From Tetragonia tetragonoides (taxonomy: Eukaryota > Streptophyta > Magnoliopsida > Caryophyllales > Aizoaceae), in the NCBI GenBank assembly GCA_038025085.1, contig CM076144.1:36676501-36740500 (forward strand): 64,000 nt of DNA. The letters run 5' to 3'. Position numbers and translations under genes: made by a program. Shown piece by piece: positions 10,417-23,805 of the stretch. The first letter of the stretch is position 1; each line of letters begins with the position of its first letter. The notes beneath the pieces are model-generated. The model worked only from the letters and a program-made list of their open reading frames with translations. It had not been told where the DNA came from and did no database searches.

Positions 10417-11198
10417 ATTATGGGCGGAATTGCTTAGCGTAAATGTCAAATTACTAAACGCAAATCTTTTTCTCCCAATATTTCCCAATATGCCTTTCTT
10501 AACACACATCACACATCTCTCCACCTTTTCTTTCAATTTCCTGATTTCTATTATTTTCATCATCCTTTGAATGAACCCAAACTCAAACTTCATTAAATTA
10601 CAACTTAATTTGTAAAAGGACTAAACAAATCAAGCTTTCACGGGCTGTAAACATTAGTAACGATTAAATTTAATTGTTGGAAAATCAAACCCCAATTTGA
10701 TTCAATCAGATCAATCAAGTTGTTAGTTCCAAACTTCCAATCCAACTAGATTGTTGGAAAATAAACCACACTATGAAACCACCTTCAATCCAATCAGATT
10801 GTTGCAAATAAATTAGTTAAAGGTTTGAGAGGATTCCTGGCATACTGCGTATAGTTCGCAGTTGTTGTTTGTTATTGTGAATGTTTTTGGGAGAAAGGTA
10901 ATGAGATACAAAACATGATCGTTATCCTCGCGTTTGCCGATAATGGGTGATGGGTGAAGGGCTGAGCAAGTGGTTGGAGAGCGGTGGTGGTGTGACTGTA
11001 GTGGAGGTGATCGCACGACTACGTGGTGCGGCTGCAGTGGCGGTGCAATCATTTGGCTGCCATTTAGTTGATGTCGTGAAAGAGAGAGGGGGAGAGAGGG
11101 AAGTGGGAGGGATTAGGTTTGTGTTATGGAAGGGGTATTTTTGGGTAAATGATTTGCGTTTAGTAATTTTGGTGTTTACGTTTAGTAACCCCCATTAT
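10417..11198. mobile_element. Unclassified non-autonomous TIR element with ATTAT flanks
   Basis: The left end GGGCGGAATTGCTTAGCG starts at 10422, and the right end, read inversely from 11193, is GGGGGTTACTAAACG. The two arms align over about 45 bases and share TTACTAAACGCAAATC exactly. ATTAT precedes the left end (10417-10421) and follows the right end (11194-11198), a 5-bp direct repeat. The 772-bp interior has no protein resembling a transposase. It contains imperfect repeats built on ATTGTTGGAAAATCAAACC around 10675-10810. The superfamily is unclear: a 5-bp duplication does not fit the usual 3, 8 or 9 bp of Harbinger, hAT or Mutator. Confidence 0.65.
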
Positions 11199-12325
11199 GG
11201 GAGGGAAGCATACTGCATATGTATAGCAAGCAAGTGGCTTTTTGCCTTAGGCTTGGGGTGAGATCAGAAACTCACATGTTGTATTATGGCTGTGTTCGGT
11301 ATAGCGTTTATAGGTAGTGTTTAGTGGTTTGAATTTGTCAAACCACTGCTAAGCTAAATTTATGCGTTCGGTTATCAACTTTCAGTAGTGGTTGTTAGAG
11401 GTTGAATCAGTGTTTCACAAACGTTAATATTTCACACCAGATAGTAGTGGTTTAAATTTTGTAAACTTCTGATTCCAAAAATTACCCTTATTTTTACCGT
11501 TTAAATTTGAAAATCCAGTATGCTACTTCCTTCTTCTCAGGCTACACTCTTGCTCATCAACGTAAAAACACCTATTATTTATATAAATTTTCTGGGTTTT
11601 TTTTGCTATTCTTCATGCCACACAAACTTAAAGAAAAAAACTCAATTCTGTAGCTTGAGCCTTGAGGTTGAGCAATATTGGTGATCCAAAAGAAATTGGT
11701 GACAATACTGATTGAATTCTACTTTCTCCTAAGGTAAGACACTGCCAATTTCTATGCTTCAATTTTGTTTTCCTTTCTTTTTTTGATTAAGCTTTATAGT
11801 CATCCGATTGCTCTGTTTTTTTCTCCATGTTCCATTACCTGCAATTTGATGTTCAAGTTCCTGCCTTGTTTTAGTTAGAACAACTATCCTTTTTAAAGGG
11901 AAAAAAGATATTAAAATCTGAACAGGTATTCTATATGTAATGTATTGATTGAATAATGAGTCCTAGCTAAAATGCTCATGCTTATTCGAAGGAAAAGAAT
12001 GTTGACTTTGATGAATGAATTGCCACTGAGGCAGAAGGGTGTATCTAGCTTTGGTAAGTTTAGTGATGAGGTTGTCAAAATTGTATTAGTCCATCGGTGA
12101 TATCAATAGTGTAGTTGCAACAATAATCAGTAATTACTGCCTTGTTTTTTTTTTCTTTTCAAATTTTGTTCCTCGCGTCTATCTTTCGGAGCCCTTAATG
12201 CTGATAAATTGCCCTGGATGTTGTTTGTTGATGTTTGTAAGTTATGAACAAAATATGCATCTGAATATACCATTATATAGCTTGGTGGAGGTTGTTGTAT
12301 ACTTGTATTGTATGTATGTGACTCT

Positions 12326-12687
12326 TTGAAATAACAGTGACAAGATTCATGAAGTGTTTTGTGACTCATCTGAATATATACATTCTTATGATAGTGGTTG
12401 GTAATTTTGACAACTTTTATTCTTCATAACCATGGTTTTGCTGTTAATTTTATTATGAATTGTTTTGTAGTAATTTCATCATGAACGTGCAACTTGGAGT
12501 AATTTTTTTTTTTTTTTTTGGAAAATAAGAGTAATGTGGTTATATTCCTTAACTTGATACAAAATATGGTAGCTGATGTTGAGCTACTGCTGGTGTTGTT
12601 ATTGAACTCTGTTTATGGCCTGCTAGTGTTATTGTGTTGATATACTTGTATGGTATCCTCATTGAAATAACAGTGACAAGATTCATG
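12326..12687 (+). repeat. Perfect 26-bp direct repeat, copies 336 bp apart
   Basis: The same 26 bases, starting TTGAAATAACAGTGACAAG, occur at 12326-12351 and 12662-12687 in the non-coding left part of the second Harbinger element. Similar sequence (ATACTTGTAT) precedes both, so an older partial duplication is likely. Confidence 0.8.
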
Positions 12688-13201
12688 CTACCTCATGGAG
12701 TCATGGCTGATTGGCTTTTAATATGTTTAGTCCAAAAACAAGTTGGCCCTAGCCTATTGCTAATCTAAAACTATCTGAAGGGGGGGGGGGGGAGCAAGCA
12801 GAATATGACCAATATTTCTCTACTAGTGTCTTTCTACCACTAAATACTCACAAATGCTTTCTATGACTACTTCGAGCTCTTGTTCCATTGAGGGGTAAAA
12901 AATTGGATTCACATGTCTGCATTCCATGCATTTCAAAGTATCTTAGTTCCTTATGAGGCTAAATTAAATGAGTTGGACTAGCCTTTCAATTAGCCTATTT
13001 TTATTTGCCAAACTTGTTTTATTTTGGTGGGCTAGATTAATTTGTTATATTATAATTATGTTGTATAAATATCAATTTGTGTCACCGGAAAAATGCTATT
13101 TATTGATGATAAACATAATAAATCTAAACTAATATTGGAAGAAACATTATTTCTATTGTATTAATATTTACAAAATTCATTGTTTGGTGGTTATATAAGA
13201 T

Positions 13202-14463
<1,262 letters not shown>

Positions 14464-14814
14464 GCTTAGATATATTTTTTCAATGCAATTTTTAGAATAA
14501 AAAAAAAATTAGGAGGGGTTAAGGGATTTCTCATTTCATGTTATTATTATTATTTGGTTAATGGTTTTCATTCAATTGTTAATTCGTGAACTTCATCATT
14601 GTTGTTTTTTTTCTCTTTTTTCTTTTTGTTATGTTTGAGAATAAATTCATTTTGTTGTTATATTTTTGATAGGTGGATAATGAATCCTTATGAAGAATGA
14701 AAGCGTAATCTTTTATTAGTGGTTATATGCACAATGACTTTGATACTTATATATTATTATACATATATATATAAGGAGCCGTGCATGACTTCAATTTTAA
14801 CAGGGGAAGGATAG

Positions 14815-15883
14815 ATGAGGGAAATACTTACTGGTAATCCTATTCGGTGCGTAAATGCTTTTAGGGTGGAGCCACATTTGTTTTTGAAATTGTGTAAGGA
14901 ATTACCATCAAAGTATGGCTTGAAATCGAGTCGAAGAATGTCCATTGTTGAAAAAGTTGGCATATTTCTATATACCCTTGCTATAGGTGCATCAAACAGA
15001 ACTATTGGTGAACGTTTTCAACATTCAGGCAACACAGTTAGTAGAGTGTTTCATGAAATACTTAATTAACAATACAATTTCCATTTTGTTGTGTCTCTTA
15101 TTATGTCTTTTTATTACGGGATTGTATTGGATGTATTGATGGCACACATATCACGGCATGCATTCCTGAATCAGATCAAATTCCTTATAGAGGAAGAAAA
15201 TCAATTTCTACGTTCAACGTTATGGCTGTGTGTGGTTTTGATATGTGTTTTACCTTTGTGTCGGCGGGTTGGGAAGGTTCCGCGCATGATACCCGTGTTT
15301 TTCGTCATGCACTTGAAACTCCAGCATTGAAGTTTCCTAAGCCGCCAGAAGGTATAGTTTTATACTTCTTAATTTGTTATTTTTTTATTTGTTGTGGAAA
15401 TTATTTTTATTTTAATTCAATTATTTAGGTAGGTACTATTTGGTGGATAAAGGATATCCAGATAGATATGGTTTTTTGGTACCATATTCAAAACTGAGAT
15501 ATCATCAATTACAATTTCAAAATGAACCTCTGAAAAATGCTAAAGAAGCTTTCAATCGTACACATTCCTCCCTTCGAAGTTTCATCAAGAGATTGTTTGG
15601 AGTGTTAAAGCAAAGATGGAAAATACTGAAGAATATGCCTCAGTTCAGTGTTGACACACAAATAAGAACTATCATGGCAACATTTGCACTTCATAATTAT
15701 ATTAGGATCAACTCATCTACTAATCCCATATTTGAAGTGTTAGATCGAAATCCTAATTTCGTACCATATGATGAGCTTTCAGAAGCTACTCGCACAAATG
15801 AAGAAGGACCAAGGACTGGGGAGATGAAAAATATCCGTAACCTTATTGTTGCATCTTTGTGGAATGCTAAACGACACAACTAG
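14815..15883 (+). pseudogene. PIF/Harbinger transposase (ALP1/HARBI1-like) with retained intron and altered active site
   Basis: The N-terminal part (14815-15069) carries FRVEPHLFLKLC ... RFQHSGNTVSRVFHEIL and then stops. A stretch of about 30-40 residues present in relatives is missing or scrambled up to about 15117. The catalytic part resumes at DCIGCIDGTHI (first Asp), passes SAGWEGSAHDTRVF (second Asp) and reaches PPEG. A 77-bp intron, GTATAG...TTATTTAG (15352-15428), joins in frame to RYYLVDKGYP. The expected third acidic residue is replaced: SFIKRLFGVLKQRW has Lys where relatives have Glu (IERxFGVLK). The stop is at 15881-15883. The lost Glu, the stop and the frame change each predict inactivity. 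In this family the enzyme cuts and pastes the element into TWA sites. Confidence 0.85.
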
Positions 15884-16378
15884 TTTTTTAGATAGTAAAT
15901 GTGACATTTGTATTGTTGATTTTTTTTTTCTACAATATTAGCCATTAATAATTCCATGCCATTTGTTTTTCGTTCATTTATATTTTTGTAACTTTGAATA
16001 TTGTTTCCAAGTTGTTTGAATTTGTCTTAGATAATGATGAATGATGAACATCAATCTAAATAAAGAAATAGAAAATAAACATATGTTCTTATAGGTAATT
16101 TTATATTCATTAGCTAACTCAACAACTAACTTTATCGAACATTTAATGGAGAAAACAGTTGACATCTATGTACCACTAGTGACAGCTAATAGCTAGTTGA
16201 ACAGCTAACCACTAGTAAAACAGCTACGGCTACAGCTACAACTAATTTTAGCCGAACAGACCCTATGTTTTAATGGCCCTGTTTTAATCAAACATGATCA
16301 GGTCTTCTCTCTCCCCGTTTACCTCCATTTTTCCTCACTAAATTTCTCATTTCTTTCTTTTAACTCAGCCGATAGTGT

Positions 16379-17369
16379 ATCAGTAGCAAGGGCGGGCCAG
16401 CCCAAAAGCCCGACCCGCCCAGCCCGGAATTTGGGCGGGTTTGGGCAAACAAATTCAAAAAAATAATTAAACGGGCGGGTGAAGCCCGGCCCGGTAGCTA
16501 AACAGGCCGGGTATGGCGCGCAAAGAAAATTCTCGGGCTGGCCCGTTAGGCCCGTTAAAGTGGAAATTATTAAATTATTTATTTTTTTGAGGTATAAAAG
16601 ACTAAAACCTATTAGTTATAAACATTATCTGCCTTACTGAAACACAGGCACCCTCATATTATCTCTTTCCATGCCTGTATCTTTGCCCAGACGTCCTCCA
16701 CTCCTCCTCCAACTCTCTGTCTCCTTCTCTCACTGCGACCTTAGTCAGTTAGGCAACATACCCATACCCACAAGCACGCGAAAGGAATCGTCGTTGATTC
16801 AAGTTTAGTTTCTAGAATTATTTGTTGCAGTCTTGTGGGTTGCTCTTTGCCACCTCCTTCATTAACATACAAATTAGTATAATTGCTCAGATTGTGTTTC
16901 TTTGTCCATTCTTGGTTGCTTTTGAATGAGAAACACAAAAATAAGTGAATGAAAGCTTGCGTTTTTTATTTGATTCTTTTCATAGCGCAAAAAAAGTTAA
17001 TTGCTCTGAATTCTGATTGGCTTTGGGTTTTCATAGTGGAATTAAGAATTATGAAGTGTGGTGCAACCAGTTCTCAATTGTATTTGAAATTTTGGACTTT
17101 GATTTTTTATCAGGTTGTTAGTAGATTAGTTGATACTTGATACAGAGTACTATAAGATATTCAGATTTTTTTTAAAAAAGAAAACGTTAGAGAAAAAGCC
17201 CGTGAAGCCCGTGGGTAAACCCGGCTCGTGAACTGGGCGGGTAAAGGCAAATAATCAGGCCCGCTAGAACAGGTCGGTCTTCAACAATTCAGGCCCGTTG
17301 GACATTTTTATACCTCATAGCCCGGCCCGTGTCCGCCCAAGCCCGCTCATGATCAGCTCTAATCAGTAG
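16379..17369. mobile_element. Non-autonomous hAT-like element with 8-bp target duplication
   Basis: ATCAGTAG occurs at 16379-16386 and 17362-17369. Between them the element starts CAAGGGCGGGCCAGC and ends, read inversely, TAGAGCTGATCATGAGC; both fit the loose YARRG-type hAT terminus. Each end is rich in GCCCG/CGGGC motifs (16390-16560 and 17200-17355), which contrast with the AT-rich middle. An exact 8-bp duplication is diagnostic of hAT. No transposase is encoded; the ORFs inside (16741-17140) look random. Confidence 0.8.
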
Positions 17370-17426
17370 CCTAACGTAACCTAAGGTAACGTAACATAAC
17401 CTATAACCCCGATAATATATATCAGT

Positions 17427-17616
17427 CAACCTGTGGTGGATCTAGAAAATTAAAAATGGGTGCTAAAACTAATTTATTAAATAATATGGGTGCCAAAACT
17501 AAATTGGTAAGGTATTTTAGCAATAATTTCCAAACAAATTTCAAAAATTAAGGTAGTTTAGCAAAATTTTCCGAAAAAACTGGTTGCCCGGGCACCCGCA
17601 CTGAATCCACCCCTTG
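17427..17616. mobile_element. Possible small MITE
   Basis: CAACCTGTGGTGGATCTAG at the left and, inversely, CAAGGGGTGGATTCAG at the right look like diverged inverted ends about 190 bp apart. The interior has GGTGC(T/C)AAAACTAA repeats. No target duplication was found, so this is tentative. Confidence 0.35.
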
Positions 17617-17764
17617 CTGTCAGCATTTTATAAATAGTCTGTTTCATAACAAGCAATCAAAACCAATAACCAAGAAGAGAAACCCTAATCTATGATTTGT
17701 AAGAGAAACCCTAATCTATGATTCGCAAAACAATAAGAAACTAAGAACCACATACGAACCTCAG

Positions 17765-17947
17765 TCAATCAACTTCCTCCTTCAGGTGAGTCAAGAAGTT
17801 CTCCATCTTAGGAATGAGAATCTTGAAATGTCTGCAGTATAACACATTGTTTTCCATGTGCTTCTGGAGGTAATCTTCTAGCATCTTCTTCACCGCTATC
17901 ATTTTGAAACAAAGCACACACTTTTTCTTCTCATAATTCGCCGTCAT
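17765..17947 (-). CDS. Small two-finger C2H2-like protein (60 aa), relative of the ORF at 10131-10331
   Basis: The frame runs from ATG 17947-17945 to TGA at 17765-17767 without interruption. The first half, KKKCVLCFKMIAVKKMLEDY then LQKH, has C-x2-C and a final His, but Asp stands where the first His would be. The second half (LYCRHFKILIPKMENFLTHL) keeps one Cys and one His. The related copy near 10.1 kb keeps the second finger intact but has lost Cys in the first. Each copy therefore preserves residues the other has lost. Flanks are also related (TGAGGTTCGTA just past the stop). It could be a small expressed protein, an exon of a longer gene, or a degenerating duplicate. Function is unknown. 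Confidence 0.4.
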   Translation of the reverse strand: MTANYEKKKCVLCFKMIAVKKMLEDYLQKHMENNVLYCRHFKILIPKMENFLTHLKEEVD

Positions 17948-19017
17948 TATTGTTAGAGAACTATTTTACAATAAGCTTTTAGTGAGAGAGAAAAAGATTG
18001 AAAAATAAAGAGACAAATGGGGTCGCCGTTGGGAGGGCTAGGAGGATATTACAAACATTGTGAGAGATTCGTGTGAGAGATTCTATCGAACGGTTGAAAA
18101 AACATTGTTATAATCATTATTATTATTTTTTATTTTTCTTTTTTGTTGTTCCTTTATTACTATCATGCCCATTAAAAATGATTGCATATTTTGTCTCCTC
18201 TTTTATCTAAGGGCATTTTGGTAAACTAACTTTACAATCCTCAATCAATTCCTTAATCTAATACCCACATAAAAAGAGAGTAGTGAGATTAACTATACAA
18301 ATATACAATCCCTATCCCCTCAACCCAAATCCCATCCACATCCCCATGAATTTGACATTTAATTTTTGTCTCTTTGAGTCTTTGTCTAGTCAATTAGAGA
18401 TTCACTACGACAAATTCTCAATTAAAAGACGCTTTTTTTGCCACGGTTTTAAAGGTGTGACAGTAAGAAAATAAAACACGGGCATTTACTACGGTATTAT
18501 GCGTGACAAAATATTCTCCACGCTATTATACGTGGAGATTAATGTTGTTTATTTTTTATTTATTTATGAGAAAAGTGGATATTAGTGTTGTGGGCTCACG
18601 AACGAATACTACCGAGTACCGCCCAACAAAAAAAAAAAAAAAAAAAACTGAAAAGTAATGTGAAGAGCGCTTGCCCAAACCAGATCGTGACTCCATCTCC
18701 CTGCTCATTCTCTCTCCTTCCTTAGGGTTTTAGTAGTTATCTAGAAGATGCCCACTCTCTCTATCTCATCCCCAATTCAAACCTCAGGCGCTCTCTATCT
18801 CCTTCAGTCTGTATTGGGGTTCACAAACCCAGTCCTGGGAAGTTCTCTTAACTGACTTCGCCAATTGTTCAAGACTGCAAATTAACCGGCCTCGAATTCG
18901 ATTTTCTTTAATCATCAGCAATTAACCCCTTAATTAGCGATACCCACAAGCTATTGCTTCCAATCTACTTATTGACATAAGAAAGGGTGAAAGGGCAGTG
19001 AATAGGGGCTATCTAGC

Positions 19018-21963
19018 CATGAGTGGCGGTGGACTGTTCGGCTCTGGTGGCATTTTGGGGGGTTTTGGTTCGTCTGCTACTGTTCAGAATATGGGATGGA
19101 CAGGGGCGGAAAATAGAGGAACGGTGGCGTGAATTTACTTGTGGGTGAGTGGCGTGAACTAATGGTGATGCGTGGTGGTGCGTGATGGTGTTGGCGGTGG
19201 TTGAAGACGATGGTGCTGATCGAATTTAAGAAAGGCAGGGGACAGAGTAAACTCTTGAACTCTTGAACTTTATCTATCCCTTTTCTTCAATTTTTATCAG
19301 AATTGGTGAGTAGTTAATTATTTCATATACTTAGGGCAATGTTCACTTTGTAACTACAGTGGATTCTAGAATCTGATTTGGGTCTGTATTTTGATGTGAG
19401 AAAAAAAAACTATGGGGGATTCAATTGTGTTTCTGGATAATTATACGCTACTGCCTTGCTGGTTATTTATTTTTAATATCTTTTTTTTAGATGAGAGCCT
19501 TGTTGGTAATATTTCATAATTTGAAGGTATTATAAAGAAACTGGAAAGTCAGATTGTTTTTTAGTAATCTCCTAAATTTGGGCCATAATGATCAATTAAC
19601 TAAGATACTAGAAGAATTCACATTTTTTCTCTTATTTCGTTCTTGATAATGGAGGGAGATAGAGCTATATTTGTCTCTGATGACCATGTGTGCCATTTAC
19701 CAATGTCAAGGTGTTCCTTTTTTTCTTCATTGCTGCTTCTTTCCTGTTTATCTTGCAAATATTTTAGATTCATGTTTAGGTTATCTTTCAGGTTCAATTA
19801 AACTTTTGACTGAATGAAAATGAAGGGTATAATGTAAGTTTGTGGCTTAAGTTAGTTGTATCATATGATGCTTTGCTATAATGAACTAATAGTGACTCTA
19901 TGCAAAGGTTTCTTTTGCAACAGATAAGTAGAGGCAAAATAGTAGATCTTCACAACAATTTTGAACAGAAAGTGCATGTATGTTCTGTACTTCTGCCTCT
20001 GGGTCAGTTGAGGACTTTCGAATGATAATAATCTGTTGTGTGAAGTTTAGATCACATGTTTTTTTTGTAAACATTAAGAATACTGATTGGAGTTTGCATT
20101 AAGTGGTGGATCCTAGTAGCTTCTGCAATGTCTAATTTGGGTTTGTTTGATGCATAAGTGAGTGGTAATGCTTTTCAGCTTCTCAGAATGAAGGAGATAG
20201 GAATGCTTCCTCTTATATAAAAGTGCTTCTCTCTATTCTGCCACTCTGCATTCAAGCAGGAAGCATTCCTACTTTTGCCTTACCAAAGTGGCAGTAGCTA
20301 CCCACTCTGAAGAGCAATTGGTTAAACATGTCATTTTCTTAATTCTATCCCCACTTTGTTTTTTCCCTTACAACTACATTCAGTATTTAACTGAGAACGT
20401 GATAGTAGTACATAGTACAGTAGGATTACTGAACTTACATTATACTGAGCGGAGACTCTCTTTTCCGGGAGCTCAATTTTTCAGTGATTTAGCTAACACG
20501 TCTCTGTTAGTAACTTAGAGCTTTTCGAAGTCTAATTTCTCGGGTCCCAATTTTTAAGTTTGTTCTTGGGATTTTTTATTTGTAGAAACTGAGCAAAGGA
20601 CATTTGAACAAAGTTCTGCAAGGTGCTGAAGACTTCTCGTTGGCCAGTGGAAAAGATGCAAATTGCTAAAGATCTGTTGAAGGAAATGTTTATTGCTAAC
20701 CCTAGAAAGCTCCATACTGCTCACGAGGTTCTAGGTGAGTTCTTCTTGATGTTACCCTTTTCTTTATTCCCAAGTAGCTTCCACATTTTAGAATCAATGA
20801 TGGGTATCTCGAATGGGGAAGAAGTGATGCGGTTTACACTGATAAATTCTTATCCTACTCTAGGATCTTTAGTTAGTCCGGTTTAATCTGCAGTAATATG
20901 CTCAATAATCAGGTCACAATCACCATGTTCTCCAAGTTGGTTCAGTAATTTGTGTATTATGTATCTCTTATTCTCTCCCTCTTTATTCTGGTCTCATGCA
21001 TTCGATTCCTTAAGTTTTGTGCCTCTTGCAGATAATGGATATTTGTTTTTTGGTGCAAAGATAATGGATAATGTAGTACCCTAACCTTAAGCTCTTGTTG
21101 TGTTGATATAAAACTGTCTATAATTCTGTTTCTTTTATGGGCATATGTCAAGTTCCGACCTCCAAGAAGTGGCATGGATGGATGATTAATTTATAGTAAC
21201 TAACAATAAGTGAAGTATTTCATGTGTGTATTGTTTAGGCTCTTTGTGTACAAAAGGGTCTTCGTACAATGGGAAACAAGCAAAAGATATTGGCAAAGCT
21301 GCGCCTAAGAGGTATGTCCCGTGCGTTCTTCTTGTATACAGATGGAAATCCTAAGTTGTCATTCTGATTCTATAAGTAACGCCCAAGTACGAGGTACCTC
21401 CCAGCATGGATGGAAGATTAATTTATAGGAACTAAAATTTAGTGAAGTATTTCATGTGTGTATTGTTTAGGCTACAAAAGGGTCTTCGTACAACGGGAAA
21501 CCAGCAAAAGATATTGGCAAATCCGCGCCTAAGAGGTATGTCCATTACCTTCTTGTATACAGATGAAAATCCTAAGTTGTCATTCTGATTCTATAAGTTA
21601 GCGCTCAGGTACCTCCCTTTTCCTCTCCTTTGTAATGTTTGTGGCTTGAATTGCTTCATAGGTTGTCCTTTTGCTGGTATACGACTTGCAATTCGGCAAT
21701 TGCTTCAGATTGTGTAAGTAAGCTTTCTTTACTGTAAATTTTGATTCTTACTTAGTAGTCATGCATCGTCCTTCAAAGGTTTTTAGTGTGAATTAGACTT
21801 GTCCTTTCGTATTGCTTGATGTATGGCAGTGGACAAATCAGCTGAGATGCATGTTAAGTTTGACAAGTTCGACTGAGCTTGATAAGCTTCTCATAATCTT
21901 ATTTTAATACTGTTTTCAGGAGTCTACGTGCTGAGACACCTAAAAACACAAAGGAAAGAAATG
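19018..21963 (+). other. Captured gene fragment inside the CACTA element: 5' region plus four exon-like pieces
   Basis: An ATG at 19018 opens a short Gly/Ser-rich frame (MSGGGLFGSGGILGGFGSS). Exon-like blocks bounded by AG and GT are at 20623-20734, 21239-21311, 21471-21535 (a diverged repeat of the previous one) and 21920-21963. Joining the first, second and fourth keeps one frame open through every junction. The peptide begins SRWPVEKMQIAKDLLKEMF, passes SSYNGK and ends in a Lys-rich stretch. Random DNA rarely keeps phase over three junctions, so I infer a spliced host gene was copied into the element. I cannot name the donor. 5'-UTR-like sequence (CTTAGGGTTTTAG near 18721) precedes it. Whether it is transcribed is unknown. 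Confidence 0.5.
21172..21617 (+). repeat. Tandem duplication (about 242 bp) containing an exon
   Basis: GCATGGATGGA starts two similar units at 21172 and 21414. Each includes the intron end (TGTGTGTATTGTTTAG), the exon-like block and the following intron start up to TACCTCCC. The exon of the second copy is 8 bases shorter (GCTACAAAAGGG against GCTCTTTGTGTACAAAAGGG), which changes the frame. Confidence 0.85.
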
Positions 21964-23805
21964 GTAGGCTATGTATTTGTCATGCAAAGTCTATTTGACG
22001 GTGTTTTTCTTGCAAATGGAAAATTTTGTAGCCAGTTTTAAATTAAGTGCTTTATTCAGGAAAATTTTGATGGGTTGCACTTCTAACTATCCAATTCCGA
22101 TCTCTTAGATACCCTGTTTGTTTTTTTATATTATGAGTATCCTTAGTAATTATTGATAGGCAGTTTGTTTCTCACCTCCCAAACTTAGGTCTCAAGATTC
22201 TTTTCAGCTTATTCTTAGTGATTGTTTTTGGCAGAAGGTTAGAATTTTATAAGTAAGAAAATACCTTCCACACTTCTGCTATTCTTTACTTTTATTATTT
22301 GGGATCACAGTGGGAATTGGCCGTGGAAGAGAACACAAAGGATGGGGGTTTCTTCTTGTCTTTCCATCAATTGGATACCATATATATGCTACTCTCTCTC
22401 AACAGTTTTTTTTTTTATTGCCTCTGCTTTGGGTTCTAAGTGGATACAAGATGGAGTTTATGGATTGAGTACTGTTTCAGATCGTGGTTGATTCGGAATT
22501 AACCAGGATTCTTATTTTTAATACGCCCTGAACTCTGCTTCCCTAAAACCCCTTACATAATCTGTATTGTGTATGCTCTCGCTTGAATAAACACTATTTA
22601 CTACTTCTGTGTTAAGACTAGTGAATTGGTGTTGTTCCAGAAACTTTTCAGTAATTGAAAAGAACATATATTTATGTTTATTAGGGATTCCATTGTGTAT
22701 TCGAAGTGATTTTGTTCTCAATAGTTAGTGCTTTGACAGATAGATTATGTTTTGATACTTAACCAATTTGTTTGCTGCTGGGACTTTACTGAATTTTTTT
22801 GTTGAGAGCGTATGAACTATAATGTCCACTCTTAACCTCTTGCCTTGAGTGAACTTGGTCACTAGGTAAGTTCATCAATCTATTGACAGCACTCACAAGC
22901 TCACAACTGTAATAGAGGTAACCAAGATCCTACTGTTATTGTGGAGCTTGAATCATTAAACCACAGCTTATTCAGGTTCATGATAGTAACTTTGGTTGAT
23001 GGGTAATTGGTATATTAAGATGAGTTGGACACTATTGCTTTTAGCTAAAATTGTTCATTTGTGATTATGCAGGGTGTCTCAAATGAGAGATTAGATGATA
23101 ATTTCAGCATGTTGATGTTCAACTCGGCCTGTTGATGGCAAAATTCAAGAGTAGTGCTTCGTTTCTTCTAGTATTTCCTATAAAAATACTTAGCCATGTT
23201 GTAGGAACAACTAATTGTAGAACTGGAGTTCCGTTTGAGATGTAGCCACTAAACTCTTTTTTTAAAGTCTCATATGTCGACAATCTACTGTTAAATTCTG
23301 AGTATTTTAATGGCGAAATATATGTATTTATCCCTTGTTTGGAAGAGTGCAACAGGTACAATTTATAACATATATATGATATGCAACAGGTACAACTTGA
23401 CATATCATTTATTGTCGCAAACAAAAAAAAATTGTTCAAATGATTGTTACGCTACGGGACGTAGAAAACATGATAAATTGGGCCGCTTTTATCTGTAAAA
23501 AACATTCCCGCTCAATTATATACCACGCTTTCTAGTGTAGAAAATAATTTCCCGCCTTTTGAACAGGTGAAAATAACTACCAAATTGCTACGGGTAAAAG
23601 CGTGGAGAAAATACTATAACCCACAGAAATAACTGTGGATAAATTGTGACACTTAAAAAGCGTAGCAAATGTAAAGCGTGGCAAATTATTCACGTTGATT
23701 TTAGTCACGCTTTTGAAAGCGTGGTAAAAATATTTTTCTACGCTTTAAAGTGTGGTAAATTAGCAATTTTTAGCGTGGTTAAATAGCATTTTTGTTGTAG
23801 TGATT

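Larger units (their letters stand above)
18400..23805. mobile_element. 5.4-kb CACTA element carrying host-gene-like exons
   Basis: CACTACGACAAATTC starts at 18403 and, inversely, CACTACAACAAAAATGC ends at 23802. ATT flanks both sides (18400-18402, 23803-23805), the 3-bp duplication expected of CACTA/EnSpm. Subterminal zones are full of GCGTGG/CCACGC repeats (about 18430-18530 and 23450-23790). No CACTA transposase (TNPD-like) frame is present, so the copy depends on others. The interior has 5'-UTR-like sequence, a short ATG-initiated Gly-rich frame and exon-like pieces with splice sites, in the manner of Pack-CACTA elements. Confidence 0.85.

Noticed and set aside
10947..11261. Plus-strand frame of 104 codons
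   Set aside because: It lies across the end of the TIR element at 10422-11193, has no recognisable domain and is rich in simple GTG/GAG repeats.
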